From NCBI GenBank assembly GCA_036426205.1, contig CM071587.1:2457068-2521067 (forward strand): 64,000 bases of DNA, given 5' to 3'. The position numbers were made by a program, and so were the translations under genes. A model generated the notes under the pieces. It was not told the origin of the DNA. It did not search any database and was given only the letters and a program-made list of their open reading frames with translations. This DNA is from Ascaphus truei (lineage: Eukaryota > Chordata > Amphibia > Anura > Ascaphidae). Shown piece after piece: positions 9,842 through 22,600 of this stretch; within the stretch, counting starts at the first letter, position 1, and each line of letters starts with the position of its first letter.

Positions 9842-11280
9842 GTACCAAAGATTAGCATCCTTTAGGTAATATGGGCATTAGTGTAGATAAACCTTGGTTA
9901 CCCATTCACAGTACCACTGCATTTTTAATCAGAAGGCCTGTGGCTAATATTTATCCCCCCTGGGATGATTTTATAGCATTCTGCGGTCCGCAAATTTATC
10001 TACAGTCTTCGTTGTTTGCAGATTAAAAAAAAAATGTTGGTTAAGTCATTCTGATAATTCTGCCGTGATTAACCCATTCGTGGCAGGAAGGATCAGCAGA
10101 GCTATCTCTGCCTCGTCTGACTATTTCTGTTTGAGCTTTGAATCCACAATTCTCTGCTGCATCCTAACATTTAACGCTATACACTGCCTTGCTGGCTGCT
10201 AGGAAGCTCAGCTGACGGGTGCTTAATACACTGAATTTTTAGCCATTAGGAAACGCCAAAGAAAAGCAATCGGTGCTAAGTCTGTATTATTTGTAGCTTC
10301 AGGGAACTTTCAGAATGTGTTTGCCTAAAATAAAATGAATCCAACCCAATATATCCTGCAGATTTGCTACAAATATGAAAACAATTTGCAGGAAAACTGA
10401 TACCTTCCATGCTGATGGATTAGTCACTGCACGCAATCCCTCCATCCGTATATTTATATATCATATGTATAAAACATTGAGCCCGGTAATATTGTATCGT
10501 TTTTAACCAAAGACCTATTATCCGGAGCAGCCAGAGGAGCTAACAATGTAATTCAATGTGTTTCCAGCGCCTGTAACAGGGAGCTGTGTGTGTGCTCCAC
10601 AATAAATATCTATCTTTATATTAGGTGACAGAATACCCCATAACTTTTATGGGGGGGAGGGGAAGTTTGTGCTAAGCAGGGGAAGCAGCTTCAAAATCAA
10701 ATATATCCCAGAGAGGTGGGGATGAAATGAAACATAACGCCCTCCACCCCTAGCAGTGCCTACAACACAACGTGGCTGAGTGATGGATGGCAGGGACTGC
10801 CATCCATGGAGGTGTTAAACAAGAATGTTCCCCGCAGAATAGAATAACAGAGGAGAAGAATGTGAGGGTCTGAAAGCCAAAACTGCACTAACATGACAGT
10901 TATTGGGTGCTGAGAGGCCTCGGAGGGGATAAAGTGCCACCTGGGTTTACGTTAGTGCCTGTGAGGTGTCCTGTTATGGTCAGGCATGGGCAGATACGCA
11001 GGAGAAGGAATCGCAGGAGGTCACTTGGAGTTATGGTTGCCAGCTTATAAAAGTTCCCACAAAGTGGGGGGGCGCCGGCGAGCGCAGGAAAAAGAGGTTT
11101 CAGAGGGAGGAGGGCGGCGGAGAGTTGTAGGGTACTGATAGTCCAAAAGCCCGCCTTCAGGGACACCTGGAAATATATCAACTCCATTATTATTATCTAT
11201 TGTTATGATGTTTGTGATGCGCCACCATATTCCGTAGCGTGGTACAATGGGGGTACAGAATGATGTAAATTACACGCAGG
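9842..11280. other. No gene seen
   Basis: Apparently unique intronic sequence. The minus-strand frame at 10900-11187 shows no known domain. Confidence 0.5.
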
Positions 11281-13075
11281 GTGGGTTTGGGGGGAGTTAT
11301 TGAGTGGGGGTGGGGCACCGTGTTCAGCACAGCATGGGTGGGGGGGTGAGTTATTGATGAGGTGTTGGCCCGTTCCCTCCCCCACCTTCCCACCACACCC
11401 CAGACCCACCAAGCGGAATGGTAGATCATTAGATACTGACTCTGCATAGGGGGTAGACATACACTCCGTTGGAGCCGAAGGAAAGGGCTCAAGGCGTCAC
11501 GCCCAAATAATCTGGGAGACGGTGCGTTGGTCGCAATTGTGCTTCCGAGTGACCGCGCAGGGGAGAGAGCCAAGGGGGGTTCCATTAGGCGGGCGACCCA
11601 ATCCTGTTTTTTTTTTGTTCTTTTTTTGCGTTATCAAGTTGGGGTGGTGCATGTGGTTCAATATCCAGCATGTGTGGGGGTGAGTTATTGATGTGGGTGG
11701 GGCACCCGTTGTTCAGCACGCATGGTTGGCTGGGTGATGTTATATTGAGTGGGGGTGGACACATGTGTTCAGCCGCAGGTGCGGGGGTTCGATTGGGGTC
11801 CCGGAGTCAGTGGGGGACTGGGGGTGGCACTGTGTTCAGTGCAGTGGGGGTGGGGCACCATGTTCAGGGTGGGGTGGGTGAGTTATTGAGTGGGGGTGGG
11901 GCACCGTGTTCAGTGCAGAGTGTGGGGGTGGAGTTTTATTGAGTTGGGGTGTGGGCACCATGTTCTGGTGGGGTGGTGAGTTATTGAGTGGGGGTGGGGC
12001 ACTGTGTTCAGCGCAGTGTGGGCGGGGGTGAGTTATTGAGTGGGGGTGGGGCACTGTGTTCAGCGCAGGGTGGGGTGGGTGAGTTATTGAATGGGGGTGT
12101 GGCACTGTGTTCAGTGCAGTGGGGGTGGGGCACCATGTTCAGGGTGGGGTGGGTGAGTTATTGAGTGGGGGTGGGCAACCGTGTTGTGCAGGTGTGGCTG
12201 GTGAGTTAGTGAGTGGGGTGGGGCACTGTGTTCAGGGTGGGGTGGGTGAGTTTTGATTGGGGTGGGGCACGTGTTTCAGGTGGGGTGGGTGAGTTATTGA
12301 GTGGGGGGGGGCACTGTTTCAGCGGCAGTGTTGGTGGGTTGATATTTGAGTGTGGTGGGGGGTGAGTGGGGTGGGGCCTTTCACATGGGGTGAGTCGGTG
12401 AGTTATTGAGTGGGGGTGGGGCACTGTGTTCAGTGCAGGGTGGGGGGGGGAGTTATTGAGTGGGGGTGGGGCACTGTTTTCAGAGCGGTGTGGGTGGGGC
12501 TGAGTTATTGAGTGGGGTTGGGGCATCGTGTTCAGTGCAGAGTGGGTGGGTGAGTTATTGAGTGGGGTGGAGCACCATCTCCATCGCAGGGTGGGGGGGT
12601 GAGTTATTGAGTGGGGGTGGGGCACCGTGTTCAGCATGGGGTGAGTGGGTGAGTGTATTGATTTGAGTGGGGGTGGGGCACTGTGTAAAGCGCATTGTGG
12701 ATGGTGGTGAGTTATTGAGTGGGGGTGGGGCACTGTGTTCAGCATGGGGTGAGTGGGTGAGTTATTGAGTGGGTGTGGCACGTGTCACATGGTGAGTGGG
12801 TGAGTTTTGAGTGGGGTGGGGCACTGTGTAAAATACATTGTGGATGGTGTGAGTTATTGAGTGGGGTGGGAGGCACGGTTTGTCAGCTGGGTGAGTGGTG
12901 ATTATTGATTGGGGGGTGGGGCCTGTGTAAGCGCTTGTGGATGTGGTGAGTTTTGAGTGGGGGTGGCGCCCTGTGTTAAGCATGGGGTGAGTGGTGTGAG
13001 TTATTGAGTGGTGGTGTGGGCACAGTGTAAAGTGGCTTGTGGATGTGTGTGATTATGAGTGGGGGTGGTTTGCGT
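11281..13075. repeat. G-rich minisatellite, about 45-50-nt unit
   Basis: The unit core is GAGTTATTGAGTGGGGGTGG then GGCACCGTGTTCAG and a variable spacer with GTGGGGTGGGTGA. It is interrupted by non-repeat sequence at about 11350-11650. Many units carry single-base losses, which look like uncorrected read errors. The plus strand has many G-runs, so G-quadruplexes are possible. Minus-strand proline/histidine-rich frames are artefacts. Confidence 0.93.
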
Positions 13076-14489
13076 GGGGGTGGCCTCTGAAGAGAAAGTC
13101 ATGCATTGTTCCCGTGATCACCCGGGTCCCCTGCTGTCCTGTGTCCTGGATGAATGTTAGTGCCCAGAGATTTCCAACCTTGTACTTCTTTACTATCCTA
13201 AGGTGCCCAGGGAACACCAGAAGAACCAGTGTTCCTGATTTGGTTTTGAAAGCTCTATCATTTCCCCTATGATTTTGAACAACTTGAATGACAAGAAGCA
13301 TTACTGAATTAGCACAACCCTTATACTGCAAAGGGGTTACCCAAACCCTGCAGTGCTTTAAAACCGAGGAGGGAAGGGGTTAATATATACATATAACTGA
13401 CAGCCCCGTGAATAAAAAAGATAAGGACAAAGCCAGAAGTAAATGTTTTACAAGCATTAATGCTTTCACAGCAATGTAACAATTTAACAAACTTATTGTT
13501 AACCCCTTCAGCTCTGATTTAACCATCTCAATATTCATGAGACACTAATACTGTATGTTTGTTCTTAATATACTGTTGATGGTTGTACACTGAATCTCTC
13601 TAACCATCTGTGTTTCGATAACATTCTCAGAAGCCCAGTGGAAGTCCTTAGGTATGACTGTTCTATTACTCATTTCCCATGAGAACTTGCTGTTAATCCA
13701 TTACAGAGTTCATCTAAAACCAAGCATTGTTTCATGCCTGCCATACTGGTTGTGTGTTTTGGGCTTATCCCAGCTGACATGTCAGGGTTTTAATAGATGT
13801 ACCCTTGTTTAAAGGTGATTAATCCTGCCTTAACACATTGAGTACCAGGGGGCTGAGCAAGCATATGCCTCTGGCCCTCCAGGGGTTAACACTTGATAAG
13901 CAGCATACACATCATCAATCACTGCAAAGCAGACATCACCCCTTCCTTTGCAGAGGTTACAGGAATACATTGCAAACCATCAGGCCACTGTTCAGTGACA
14001 GTGTTACAGCATCACCTCCAAGATAGGAGTATTACAAAGGAAATGAGGCAGAAGATTGCTCAACAGGTCGCTGGGCCAGTTAATATTACTGTTCTGATTT
14101 TTTTTTAAGCCTTATTCCGCTCTATCCCAGCTGATGCAGAGGGGCACATTCATAAAGTGGAAAATATAGGACATCAGCAGCGTATAAGAGAAAAAAACAA
14201 CTAATTTCGAGAAAATGCCCCTAGTGAAACTAAGGCATCATATTTTTTTTAAAATATTTATTATTTCATCGTACAAAAGTTATATTTTATCAATCATTCT
14301 CAACTGTTCACTTGAGTGTATTGTCTCGAAAGTAGGTGTTTTTTTTCTTTACCCAATTATAGGCAAATTTGCTTAGAAATCCCATTCACTTTAGGACGAT
14401 ATGTTCAGTGTTTTGACCTCTATTATTAATGATTAATTATTAATTAATTTTTTACCAGGAAGTAATCGGAAATAAGCAGTGTTTTCCCA
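13076..14489. other. No gene seen
   Basis: Apparently unique sequence with clean base quality again. No RNA gene or recognised coding region. Confidence 0.5.
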
Positions 14490-14646
14490 CTCAAGTCTCA
14501 GGGAACCCCAACAGGTCAGGTTTTTAAGGATATCCCTGCCCCGGCAACATGGCTCAGTCAAAATGATTGAGCCAGCGATTGACTCACACCTGTGCTGGAG
14601 ATGGTTATCCCTTAAGCCCGGACTTTGGGGTTCCCTGAGGACTGGG
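14490..14646. mobile_element. Palindromic hAT-like MITE (CAACAGGTCAGG family), copy 2
   Basis: It contains CAGGGAACCCCAACAGGTCA and, inverted at the end, GGGGTTCCCTGAGGACTGGG. The centre has GGCTCAGTCAAAATGATTGA GCCAGCGATTGA-type symmetry. The outer arms (AGGGAACCCC) differ from the other copies, so this is a divergent subfamily. Confidence 0.75.
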
Positions 14647-14790
14647 TTAAACACGTGAATAAGGAGGACCTGCTGACTGCTAACATCAGGAAAAATGTCA
14701 AATATTAAATACCGGTGCCCCTGTGCTCAGGGATGGCCTGTTGGTAATCCAGTGGCATGATACAGAAATGTGATTTTCTTGTTACTATTT

Positions 14791-15190
14791 ATTGAGCCAA
14801 AAACTGTGCGATTGTTTCGACCTGAGTTGGTCTGTCCGCCAATGTAAGTCCTTCTGAACACTCATCGTCCGCGCGTGTCGAGGTCATTTGACCAACCAGG
14901 CTCCATATACGAGATGAGGTGGACCCATTGACGCGATGACGAGGACATACCGGAGCATGTGGTCAGGAGGACTTACCATTGGAGGCCAGATTGCAGCACG
15001 TTGATATAGCTGAACGAAATGAGGAAATACAAAAACAGAAGCGAATCAGGCTGGTTGTTTAACATCACCAAGAGTAGAACTATGGGGGTTTCCAGGTGGT
15101 TAGAAACACTTTGGGACATTCAGTTTTCATGCCACTTACCACCTTAAGAAGTACCAACCAGGTCAAACTTCACACAGTTTTTGGCTCAAT
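14791..15190. mobile_element. Element with 18-bp inverted ends, possible MITE
   Basis: ATTGAGCCAAAAACTGTG (14791-14808) is the exact reverse complement of 15173-15190. A second inverted pair lies inside: CCAATGTAAGTCCT near 14839 and AGGACTTACCATTGG near 14968. ACAGAAAT occurs outside each end, but not directly abutting. Family unknown. Confidence 0.55.
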
Positions 15191-17440
15191 ATAGAACAGA
15201 AATTCCAGTGCCCTGTGCTGTCCCTTTTTTCTTATCCCCCTTTTTCTTACTAGGAAGTAATAAAGTGAGAGTTATGTTTTCTCGTTCTCACGTATTCCTG
15301 GACACAGAGGTATGAAAACAATACAGGTTACATTAAATGAACAGAGGTTTATACTTTTTAATTTATTTAAAGACATTTCATGACCAGTTGAAGTCTATAT
15401 TGTCTCGGCGTATGTACACGTTGCAGAACCAGATTAAAATGTGAGACAGATTTAGTTTTTGAATCGATTTATATACTGCGCTGTGATGGAGTCTCATTGG
15501 TAGATTATTCGCAGTTGTAGAGGTGCAGCAGTAAGAGGGAGGCCGGGACGATCTTTGAGTTATGTGGCGACAGTGAATGGTATAGGCTCAGGTTTGATGA
15601 AACAAAGCCTGTTGGTCCTATCTCAGGTAGGGCTGCAGTGTGCTAGTGTGGTAGTGGAGAGGGGGTCTGCTGAGTTGTTTCAGAGAGCGGTGTACTTATC
15701 CAGAAAGTATTTGCAGGCAAGGCATGAAAAATGTAGTTTGAGCCTACTCATGATAGCCAATTCGCAGTGGTGTGTGTTCTAGATACATTGTAGGACCAAG
15801 CAACATATTGAGTTTAGAGGTGCCTATTTGCTAAGGTGATTTTGGGGTGTTGTAAATTTGATTAGGGAGGCAAGCGTTTTGGCAACGGCTCGGAGCACCG
15901 AGTCTTTGGTTGCATCCAGGTCAGGTCCACATGGACGTGTCGAGACCCTGATACCTCCAGGGCGACATCTCTGCAGGGACACCCAGTTATAATGATTTAT
16001 TGCTGTCACACACGGAGTGAAATGAAAGAAAAACAATGAAATGGAATAATATTCCTGTGCGCACAATATAATTTCCTGAATTGGATAGACACGTCCTCAC
16101 TTACTAATTATATGTGTAACAGGATTCGCCAGCGTGACCATGCAGACACAGAGCTAATTCAAACAAATTGGTCCCATATATCTTATAACAAGTTTTTCTC
16201 AGGGGGCAATGAGACTTGATCAGAAAATTAATTCTGAACAAAATTGATTGAAATCGATTCAGGGCCACTGAAAACACAGTGTGAAGTCTTTAATATTCAG
16301 CAAAGGCAACATTTTGGTTTTGTCACTCGACACGTTTGGGCATTGAGTAGCGGAACTGGTGTTTTTAATAGTTGTCGAACAGAGAATCTCCGAGCGGGAC
16401 AACCGCGATTCATTTATCTCCATGTTAAAGGTCCTGGTTCCATGACCATATGAGGCCGCCACAGATGATGCATTGCTTCGTTATCGGTCAGACAACATGA
16501 CCGGGATATTAGCGCAGATGCCATTATGGTTCCCCACACACAGCCGCAGCCTGAGCGGTACCCCGTCCACAGCACCCCTATAGAGGTAAATATTCAGGAA
16601 GCATGAGGGTTCCCAGTAGCTCAAATTAACGCGTACACCTCTGGAGCCCCCTGCTTCAATCCCATATATACAAGAAGCAGGACTGCTGAGCTTAAGTCTA
16701 GGTTCATGTGACACAGGTGGGCGTAGGTGAGTTGTGCGTGGGAAGTCACATTTTTTGTTCTTTGTGAAGGTGTTCATTGATTGGTTCTAGCACGACGGCG
16801 CTTAGGGATGACACCGGAGCTGCTCCTCTGACTAGAACTACACATGGTCTCCTATCCCGGATGGGAAAGGCCTATCAAACTCGCCTCAAGAAGGTTCCTA
16901 GTCTATCCTGGCAGGAGGAAGGGGTGATAATGCTTAATAATCTGTCCCTCATACCTGGTGAGGAGAAATGCGTTAAGGTCTCTGCTTGATGGTTGACGTG
17001 ATCTTTTTTTTACAAACTCCATAGTATCCTTAAGGGGGCTTGAAGGTCGCCATCAGGCTCTAATCTCTATTAGACTGGGTGGAAGGCTCGGAAGTAGTCT
17101 CGTTTGTGAGCTTTAGGCAAAGGACAACGTCACAGCTCAGTTTGCTCGTTAGTAACTCGGGCCTAAACCAGCCTGCTTAATACGTTTTCATAGAAAGCAG
17201 TGGTTGTCATATGGACTTTTACATAGGGGGACTCCGTGGGGTTTGTGGGGGGGCATACGATTTGCTCTGCCCGCATACGCATTCAGGACGGGAGTCCGCT
17301 TCCACTTAGTAACTGGATCCCATTAACGTTACGGGGGTCAACTAATGTCGAGATAGCCAGCTTGATGAGTTGAAAAAGACATACGTCCCCAAGTTCAACC
17401 ATGCAACTTTATAGACGCAGATATTATCATATATGTGCTC
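15191..17440. other. No gene recognised
   Basis: Mixed-composition sequence. Open frames at 15555-15782, 16481-16777 and 16777-16989 were read and match no family that I know. The block with CGGTCAGACAACATGACCGG (about 16480-16505) contains a short palindrome. The region could hold a decayed retroelement, but I see no motif to prove it. Confidence 0.4.
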
Positions 17441-17444
17441 TTAG

Positions 17445-17800
17445 TATATTGATCCAGAGGAAGGCAAAAAAAAAAAAACAGTGACACATCATCCAATGAT
17501 ATCTCATAAGGGAAAAATAAATTCCTTCCTGACTCCAAGAATGGCAATCAGATTACTCCCTGGATCAACTTCCTTCCCATGTTACTTATTTGGTATATCC
17601 CTGTAACCTTCCTCTTTCCTTCTAGATGTTCCCACCTTTTTTTAAATATATCTTTGTATCTGCCATCACAGTCTCCTTGGGTAGATCCCACACTGTACGG
17701 CGTTGACAACTGCTTAATGTAAAACCTTCCTTGTTGCTGGTGAAATTCTCCCTCTCCCACCCGAATGTGATGGTCCGTCTTTGTAATGTTATCATCATGG
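17445..17800. mobile_element. Dispersed amphibian-type repeat (TGATCCAGAGGAAGGC block)
   Basis: The order TGATCCAGAGGAAGGCAAAA, CATCCAATGATATCTCATAA, AAATTCCTTCCTGACTCCAA, GGCAATCAGATTA, CCCTGGATCAACTTCC, GTATCTGCCATCACAGTCTC and TGTTGCTGGTGAAATTC is one that I associate with a high-copy interspersed repeat in frogs. I cannot name the family with certainty. Confidence 0.6.
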
Positions 17801-18549
17801 GGTCCTGGTACGGGTGCTTGGGGGGAACTTTCCAAGTTTTACTGGTGTGACTCCCGAGGGATGCGATCAGTTTGGTAGTAGGACAAAGCCCGTGCTGACC
17901 TTTCACAATAAGACGGGGAAGATAAGCCCGTATGTCTGAGAAAGTGTTGGCGAGAGGTTTGTTAACAGTTATCCATTCATTGGGGGGACGTTGCAGCCTG
18001 TCAGTGAAATATGAAGAGCAATTCACTGATAAGGAATGGGATCACAAGTGATTGTAGCAATGCTGCTATAATGCCATGTATTTTGTTATTGTAAGTACAT
18101 TTACAGAGTACGCAAGATTCCTTGATTTCTGTCATCTTTTTCCAGCTGGTCATTAAATGGGGTTTGTAACATAATTAAGAAGTCTTATTATTGAGTTCCC
18201 CATTGTATCACGGGACGCATGCATGCACCCCCAGCTCCTAATCATGTCAAGCAGGGGGATTAGTTTTTAATAAGAGGAGATAGGGGGCAGCCATTGAATA
18301 ATCTCTGCGGTCAGTCGCATCTGCCTAATCCATCGCGTTACTGCAATAGCGGCCGAGTGATGTGTTTTCAGCAAGAGGGTTAGCTCCCGTGGCACATATC
18401 CACTACAGACATTCAGCTAGCGCGCTTGTCGAGGTTATAGAACAATATAACATGATCGAATTGATGGCGAGTAAAAAACCAAGCAGTATTTGCACAGCTC
18501 TGTGAGCCAGTGGGGGGCAATGTGATGGCTGGAGGGCTTCACGTTACCA

Positions 18550-19690
18550 ATGGGCCGGTGCAGGTAGATTGGCGCCCGAGGTGAACCTTCAGCTTCCGGC
18601 TCCCCTATCCCTCCCTATCTACTCTCCCCCCCCCCACCTCAATTTGTCACTTTCAGTTTTGTTTTGTCTGTCTGTCACCCTTTCTGTCTTCACACACCCA
18701 CCCCCACCACACTCTTTGTCATTCTCTCTCCCCCTGACACACATACCAGTGCACACCAGAGACCCACAGAAACACACACGCGGCGGGCAGGAAACACGCA
18801 GTGACACACACACGAGGCTAGCAGGACCGCAATGACACGAACTCTCACGTGACACACACAGTGACACACACACGCACACACACACACTGACAGAGCAGGA
18901 TACATGTGACAACACTGGATAGCAGCAGACACGCAGTGAGAACACACACACTCAGGGATCACACACCAGGACAGCAGGTGCACACATATAGGACATAGCG
19001 GGGGCACCACAGTGACCCACCCACACCATAGGAGCAGGCAATGACACACAGCGAGCAACGGCAGTGGACACCACCACTCAGACACACACAGACAGAGGGG
19101 CAGTGGTGCACACACACAGCGACATGGTGTGGCAGGGGCAGACCGGGCCAGGACGGTGGACAGGAAACATACCCACAAAACATAAAGGAAAGCAGACACA
19201 GTCACACACAGGACAAGCGACAGGCATTGAACACCACACTCAGTGATCACACACCGTGAGACACCACACACACAGTGACACACATACATAGGACGACAAG
19301 CAGACTAGTGATTACACACAGTGACAGAGCAGACAGGCAGTGAGACACACCACACTCAGTGATACACACACAGTGACACACACACAACTCACACACATAG
19401 GACAGACAGGACCAGTGATACACACAGGACGAGCAGACAGCAGTGAGACACACACCTCAGTGAGACAACACTCAGTGATACACACCAGTGACACACATCA
19501 CAGTGACACCCCCAGTCTCCCTCTTGCCCGCCCCCAGCTCCTTACACCTTCTCCTTATTGGCTGCTGCTGGGTCTGAAGCCAATCAATCAGGATGGGCAA
19601 CTGCCTATTCTGTCCCTGCTCGGGGAAACCCCCGCTACAGTTACAATTCGGCACCCTAGGCAGCCGCTAATGGTGGAACCGGCCCTGTAT
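18550..19690. mobile_element. CACA-rich element with GGGCCGGT-type ends (copy A)
   Basis: GGGCCGGTGCAGGTAGATTG near 18551 is mirrored by GCTAATGGTGGAACCGGCCC near 19670. The interior is dominated by CACACAGTGACACACA-type repeats (about 18690-19510). It probably derives from a non-autonomous DNA transposon whose core expanded. Cysteine/valine-rich minus-strand frames are artefacts. Confidence 0.6.
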
Positions 19691-19859
19691 GCATCACTGG
19701 GACTGGGAGCAGGGTTGCCAACCACTCTGGATTTGACTCGGAGACTACGAGTTTCAGCCTGATCTCCGGGCTACGGGTTTACCTTGTAAACCTCTGGTGG
19801 CGGCGTTCGGTGGCATCCTCCGACATCCTCGCGTCCTTCCAGCATCTACCACCCCTGCA

Positions 19860-20100
19860 TCTCCTCTCATATGGCTGCGCGGCGTCAATATGCGCCACGT
19901 TGCCATGTCAACGGGAACAATACGTGACATCACAGCATAACTTGACGCCACGTTGCCATGACCACGTGATGTCACTTGACGTCCCGTCGCCATCAGGCAT
20001 CATGTTGTTCATGGCAACTTGACGCTGCATAGCGTCCCGTTGTCATGGCAACGCGGCACAATTAGACGCCATGCAGCCATATTGACAGCGTTGCAGGGGA
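19860..20100. repeat. GC-rich dispersed repeat with RFX X-box-like and CRE-like motifs (copy A)
   Basis: Repeated variants of GTTGCCATGNCAAC (for example GTTGTCATGGCAACGC near 20039) alternate with GACGCCACGTTGCC and GTGATGTCACTTGACGTC. Related blocks occur at 24835-24880, 25170-25255, 55130-55200 and 60180-60300. Any regulatory activity is unproven. Confidence 0.6.
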
Positions 20101-20392
20101 GCAGGAGGAGACCAGAGGATGCTAGGAACGCCGCCGCTGAAGGTAACCACATTTGATCTCCGAGTTAGTCTTCAGTAGAAAGTGGCGCCCTGACTGGAGT
20201 CATTCAGTAGCCGATAGCCCAGGCTGTCCCATTCTCTGCCCACTAGGACCCATATTCAATGTAACAAAATCCTGGTGCTGCAAAGTTAGCAATGTAACAT
20301 TGCATTTAGGTTAGTGGATGCTACTACACATACAAAACTGTTAACTGCCTTACAATCTCCTGCCCAAAAGCTTCAGTCCTTACCACCGCCCG

Positions 20393-20575
20393 CCGGCAAC
20401 TCCATCCTCAAGGACCACCAACAGGACAGATTTTTAGGTTATCCCTGCTTCAGCACAGTGTGTACAATCAGTGGCTCAGTCTTCGCTGCACCATCTGTGT
20501 CTGAAGCAGGGATATCCTGAGAACCTGACCTGTTGGTGGCCCTTGAGGACTGCAGTTGCCCATCCATGCGCTAGC
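20393..20575. mobile_element. Palindromic hAT-like MITE (CAACAGGTCAGG family), copy 3 (duplication A)
   Basis: CCTCAAGGACCACCAACAGG at the left is mirrored by CCTGTTGGTGGCCCTTGAGG at the right, around CAATCAGTGGCTCAGTC. A clear target-site duplication was not found. Confidence 0.85.
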
Positions 20576-21229
20576 CCTATATAGTGGTTGAACATATTTG
20601 GAGAGGTCATCTTATCTCCCCCGAGCGGCAGATTCCTCCTGTCTGATTGATACTCCTTCCATTGTGATGGTTGTGTGTTCCTAAATAACGCAGAGGCAGT
20701 CACTCAGACGAGTTCACTAGATAGAACCACATGCACCCAAGCAAACATGCAACTATTCTCCTTAGCAGCAGAATTTGTGCGCCTCCTCCGCATGAAGCAA
20801 TCCATCTCGTGCCATATTATCTGCATCTCCAATGGCATCAAAAACTTTCAACCAAATTAGCAACACAAGTCCAGAGAGACAGTAAAAAGCAAAAGAGGGT
20901 TATTTACAAAGTAAACGTGTTTGCTAAATGCAGTGCTTGAAATGTTGCTTGCGTAGTCAAGTGCAGGCAAATAAATGAGGTTTTGAAATTTTCTTAAAAA
21001 TAAATCTAGATGCCTCTCATTTGCTGCTGAAGGGGTTTTACTACGTGTGTGGCGAAGGCGAGGGCCAGTGGGACATTATGAGAACAAGGGGAACTTTGGG
21101 GGCGATTCGGGGCCACACGTTAATACCACTTCCACTGGCAGCTTAACTGGACACAGAGAGAACACTGTGTGCAAAATGTGATCCATCGCATTATATTTCA
21201 TCACAGTAACTGGTACTACCATCCATCGT

Positions 21230-22600
21230 GTTGCCAAAGCGCGTTGCCTAGGAGTGTCATTTGAATCTTCGCTTTTGTCACTTTTTCCTCCATAATATTG
21301 CCAGATCCACCCTTTCCTTTGTCACTCTACTGCTAAAACTCTAATGCATGCCCTTTTTCTCTCCCATCTGGATTATTGTAACATGCTGCTAACAGGCCTC
21401 CCTGCCTCGCAACTTTTCTCCTTTGCAATCTATCCAAATTCTGCTGCTTGAATAATTTCACTTTCTCCCCAAACAGCTCTGCTCATCTCCTCCTTAAATC
21501 CTCTCCTGGCTTCCCACAACATTTCAAATCCCCTACAAAGTTTTCCCCCTTAAACTTCATGGCTCTCCACTCGTCTGCTTCCTCCCACATATCAGCTTTG
21601 ATTTCTCGCTATGTCCCTGCCGTCTCCATAACTGTCTCTTTTCCACCCCTTTCACCCTACTGCTCTCTCTCACCTTAAACCTTTTTTCCCCTTACTGCCC
21701 CTTACCTGTGGAACTCCCTCACACTAAATATAAGTCAAGCACCCTCTCTCCCCATATTTAAATCCAACCTTAAACTCCCCTCTTAAATGAAGCATCCCAA
21801 TAGCCTGGACTCTTGGCTACTGTCCCACAGTCACTCCTGCCAAGCCCTGCCATCTACTGCACTTATTCCCTCACCTGCTGTTTCTGTAACTTTTCCAACA
21901 TCACCACTTACCTGTAATTGTAAGCTCTCCGGGGCAGGATTTCCTTTCCTATTGTCTGATTTATGGAAATGCTGAAGCGCTCAAATGCAGGTATATCTCA
22001 AAGGATAATAAGCCACACACTGTACCGGGTACTAACAATTGATAAGTACTATTGTGTCTATAATGGGTACTATCCTCCTGAAGACAGGTGGTGTGTGGTG
22101 CACCCACTCACCATCATCTCATTGGCAGGTTCCCCTGAAAAATATACAAGTACTTACATCCTGGTAGGCAGGCAGGCAGGCTGTGCAGCTACTCAATGCA
22201 ATACAGGGAAAAGGGAGACCAAAAAGCGCACCAGCACAAACGGAGCAGGAAGAACCCAGGACAAAAAAATGATTAAAAGGGCACTTTAATGTGGCAAAGA
22301 CCCTCCAATGCATTTCGAACTGTGAAAAAGAGACGCTGCGACGTTCGAACTACTTGGATGGGTCTTTTGCCACATTAAAGTGCCCTTTTAATAATTTTTT
22401 TGTCCTGGGGTTCTTCCTGCTCCGTTTGTGCTGTGCGCTTTTTGGTCTCCTTTTCCCTCTATTGTCTGATTTGGATTGTTGCGCTTATTGTAATATAATT
22501 CCCTGTACTGTATTGTCTCTTTTGTAAAGCGTATACTGTGGGCGCTACATAAAGATATACATACATACAAACAATATCGCTCGGACTTTCTCCTCCTCAA
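21230..22600 (+). mobile_element. Degenerate L2-like LINE, 3' end (copy A)
   Basis: The plus-strand translation shows relics of the end of a reverse-transcriptase protein: SHLDYCNMLLTGLPAS, then SAHLLLKSS, SSHISALISRYVPA and LWNSL near 21710. These are separated by stops and frameshifts. The 3' part ends in an AAAGCG...GCGCTACATAAAGATA-type tail (about 22525-22560) and ATACATACA repeats. It is a dead copy. L2 versus a related CR1-like clade is judged by eye. It is interrupted by the insertion at 21963-22458. Confidence 0.75.
21963..22458. mobile_element. 496-bp hairpin-bearing insertion in the LINE, with 14-bp direct repeats (copy A)
   Basis: CTATTGTCTGATTT occurs at 21949-21962 and again at 22459-22472, flanking the insert like a target-site duplication. 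The right half (22205-22458) folds into arms of about 115 nt: AGGGAAAAGGGAGACC at one side, GGTCTCCTTTTCCCT at the other, with CACTTTAATGTGGCAAA and its inverse inside. The 14-bp length suits a LINE-mobilised (SINE-like) insertion more than a cut-and-paste one. Confidence 0.7.
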
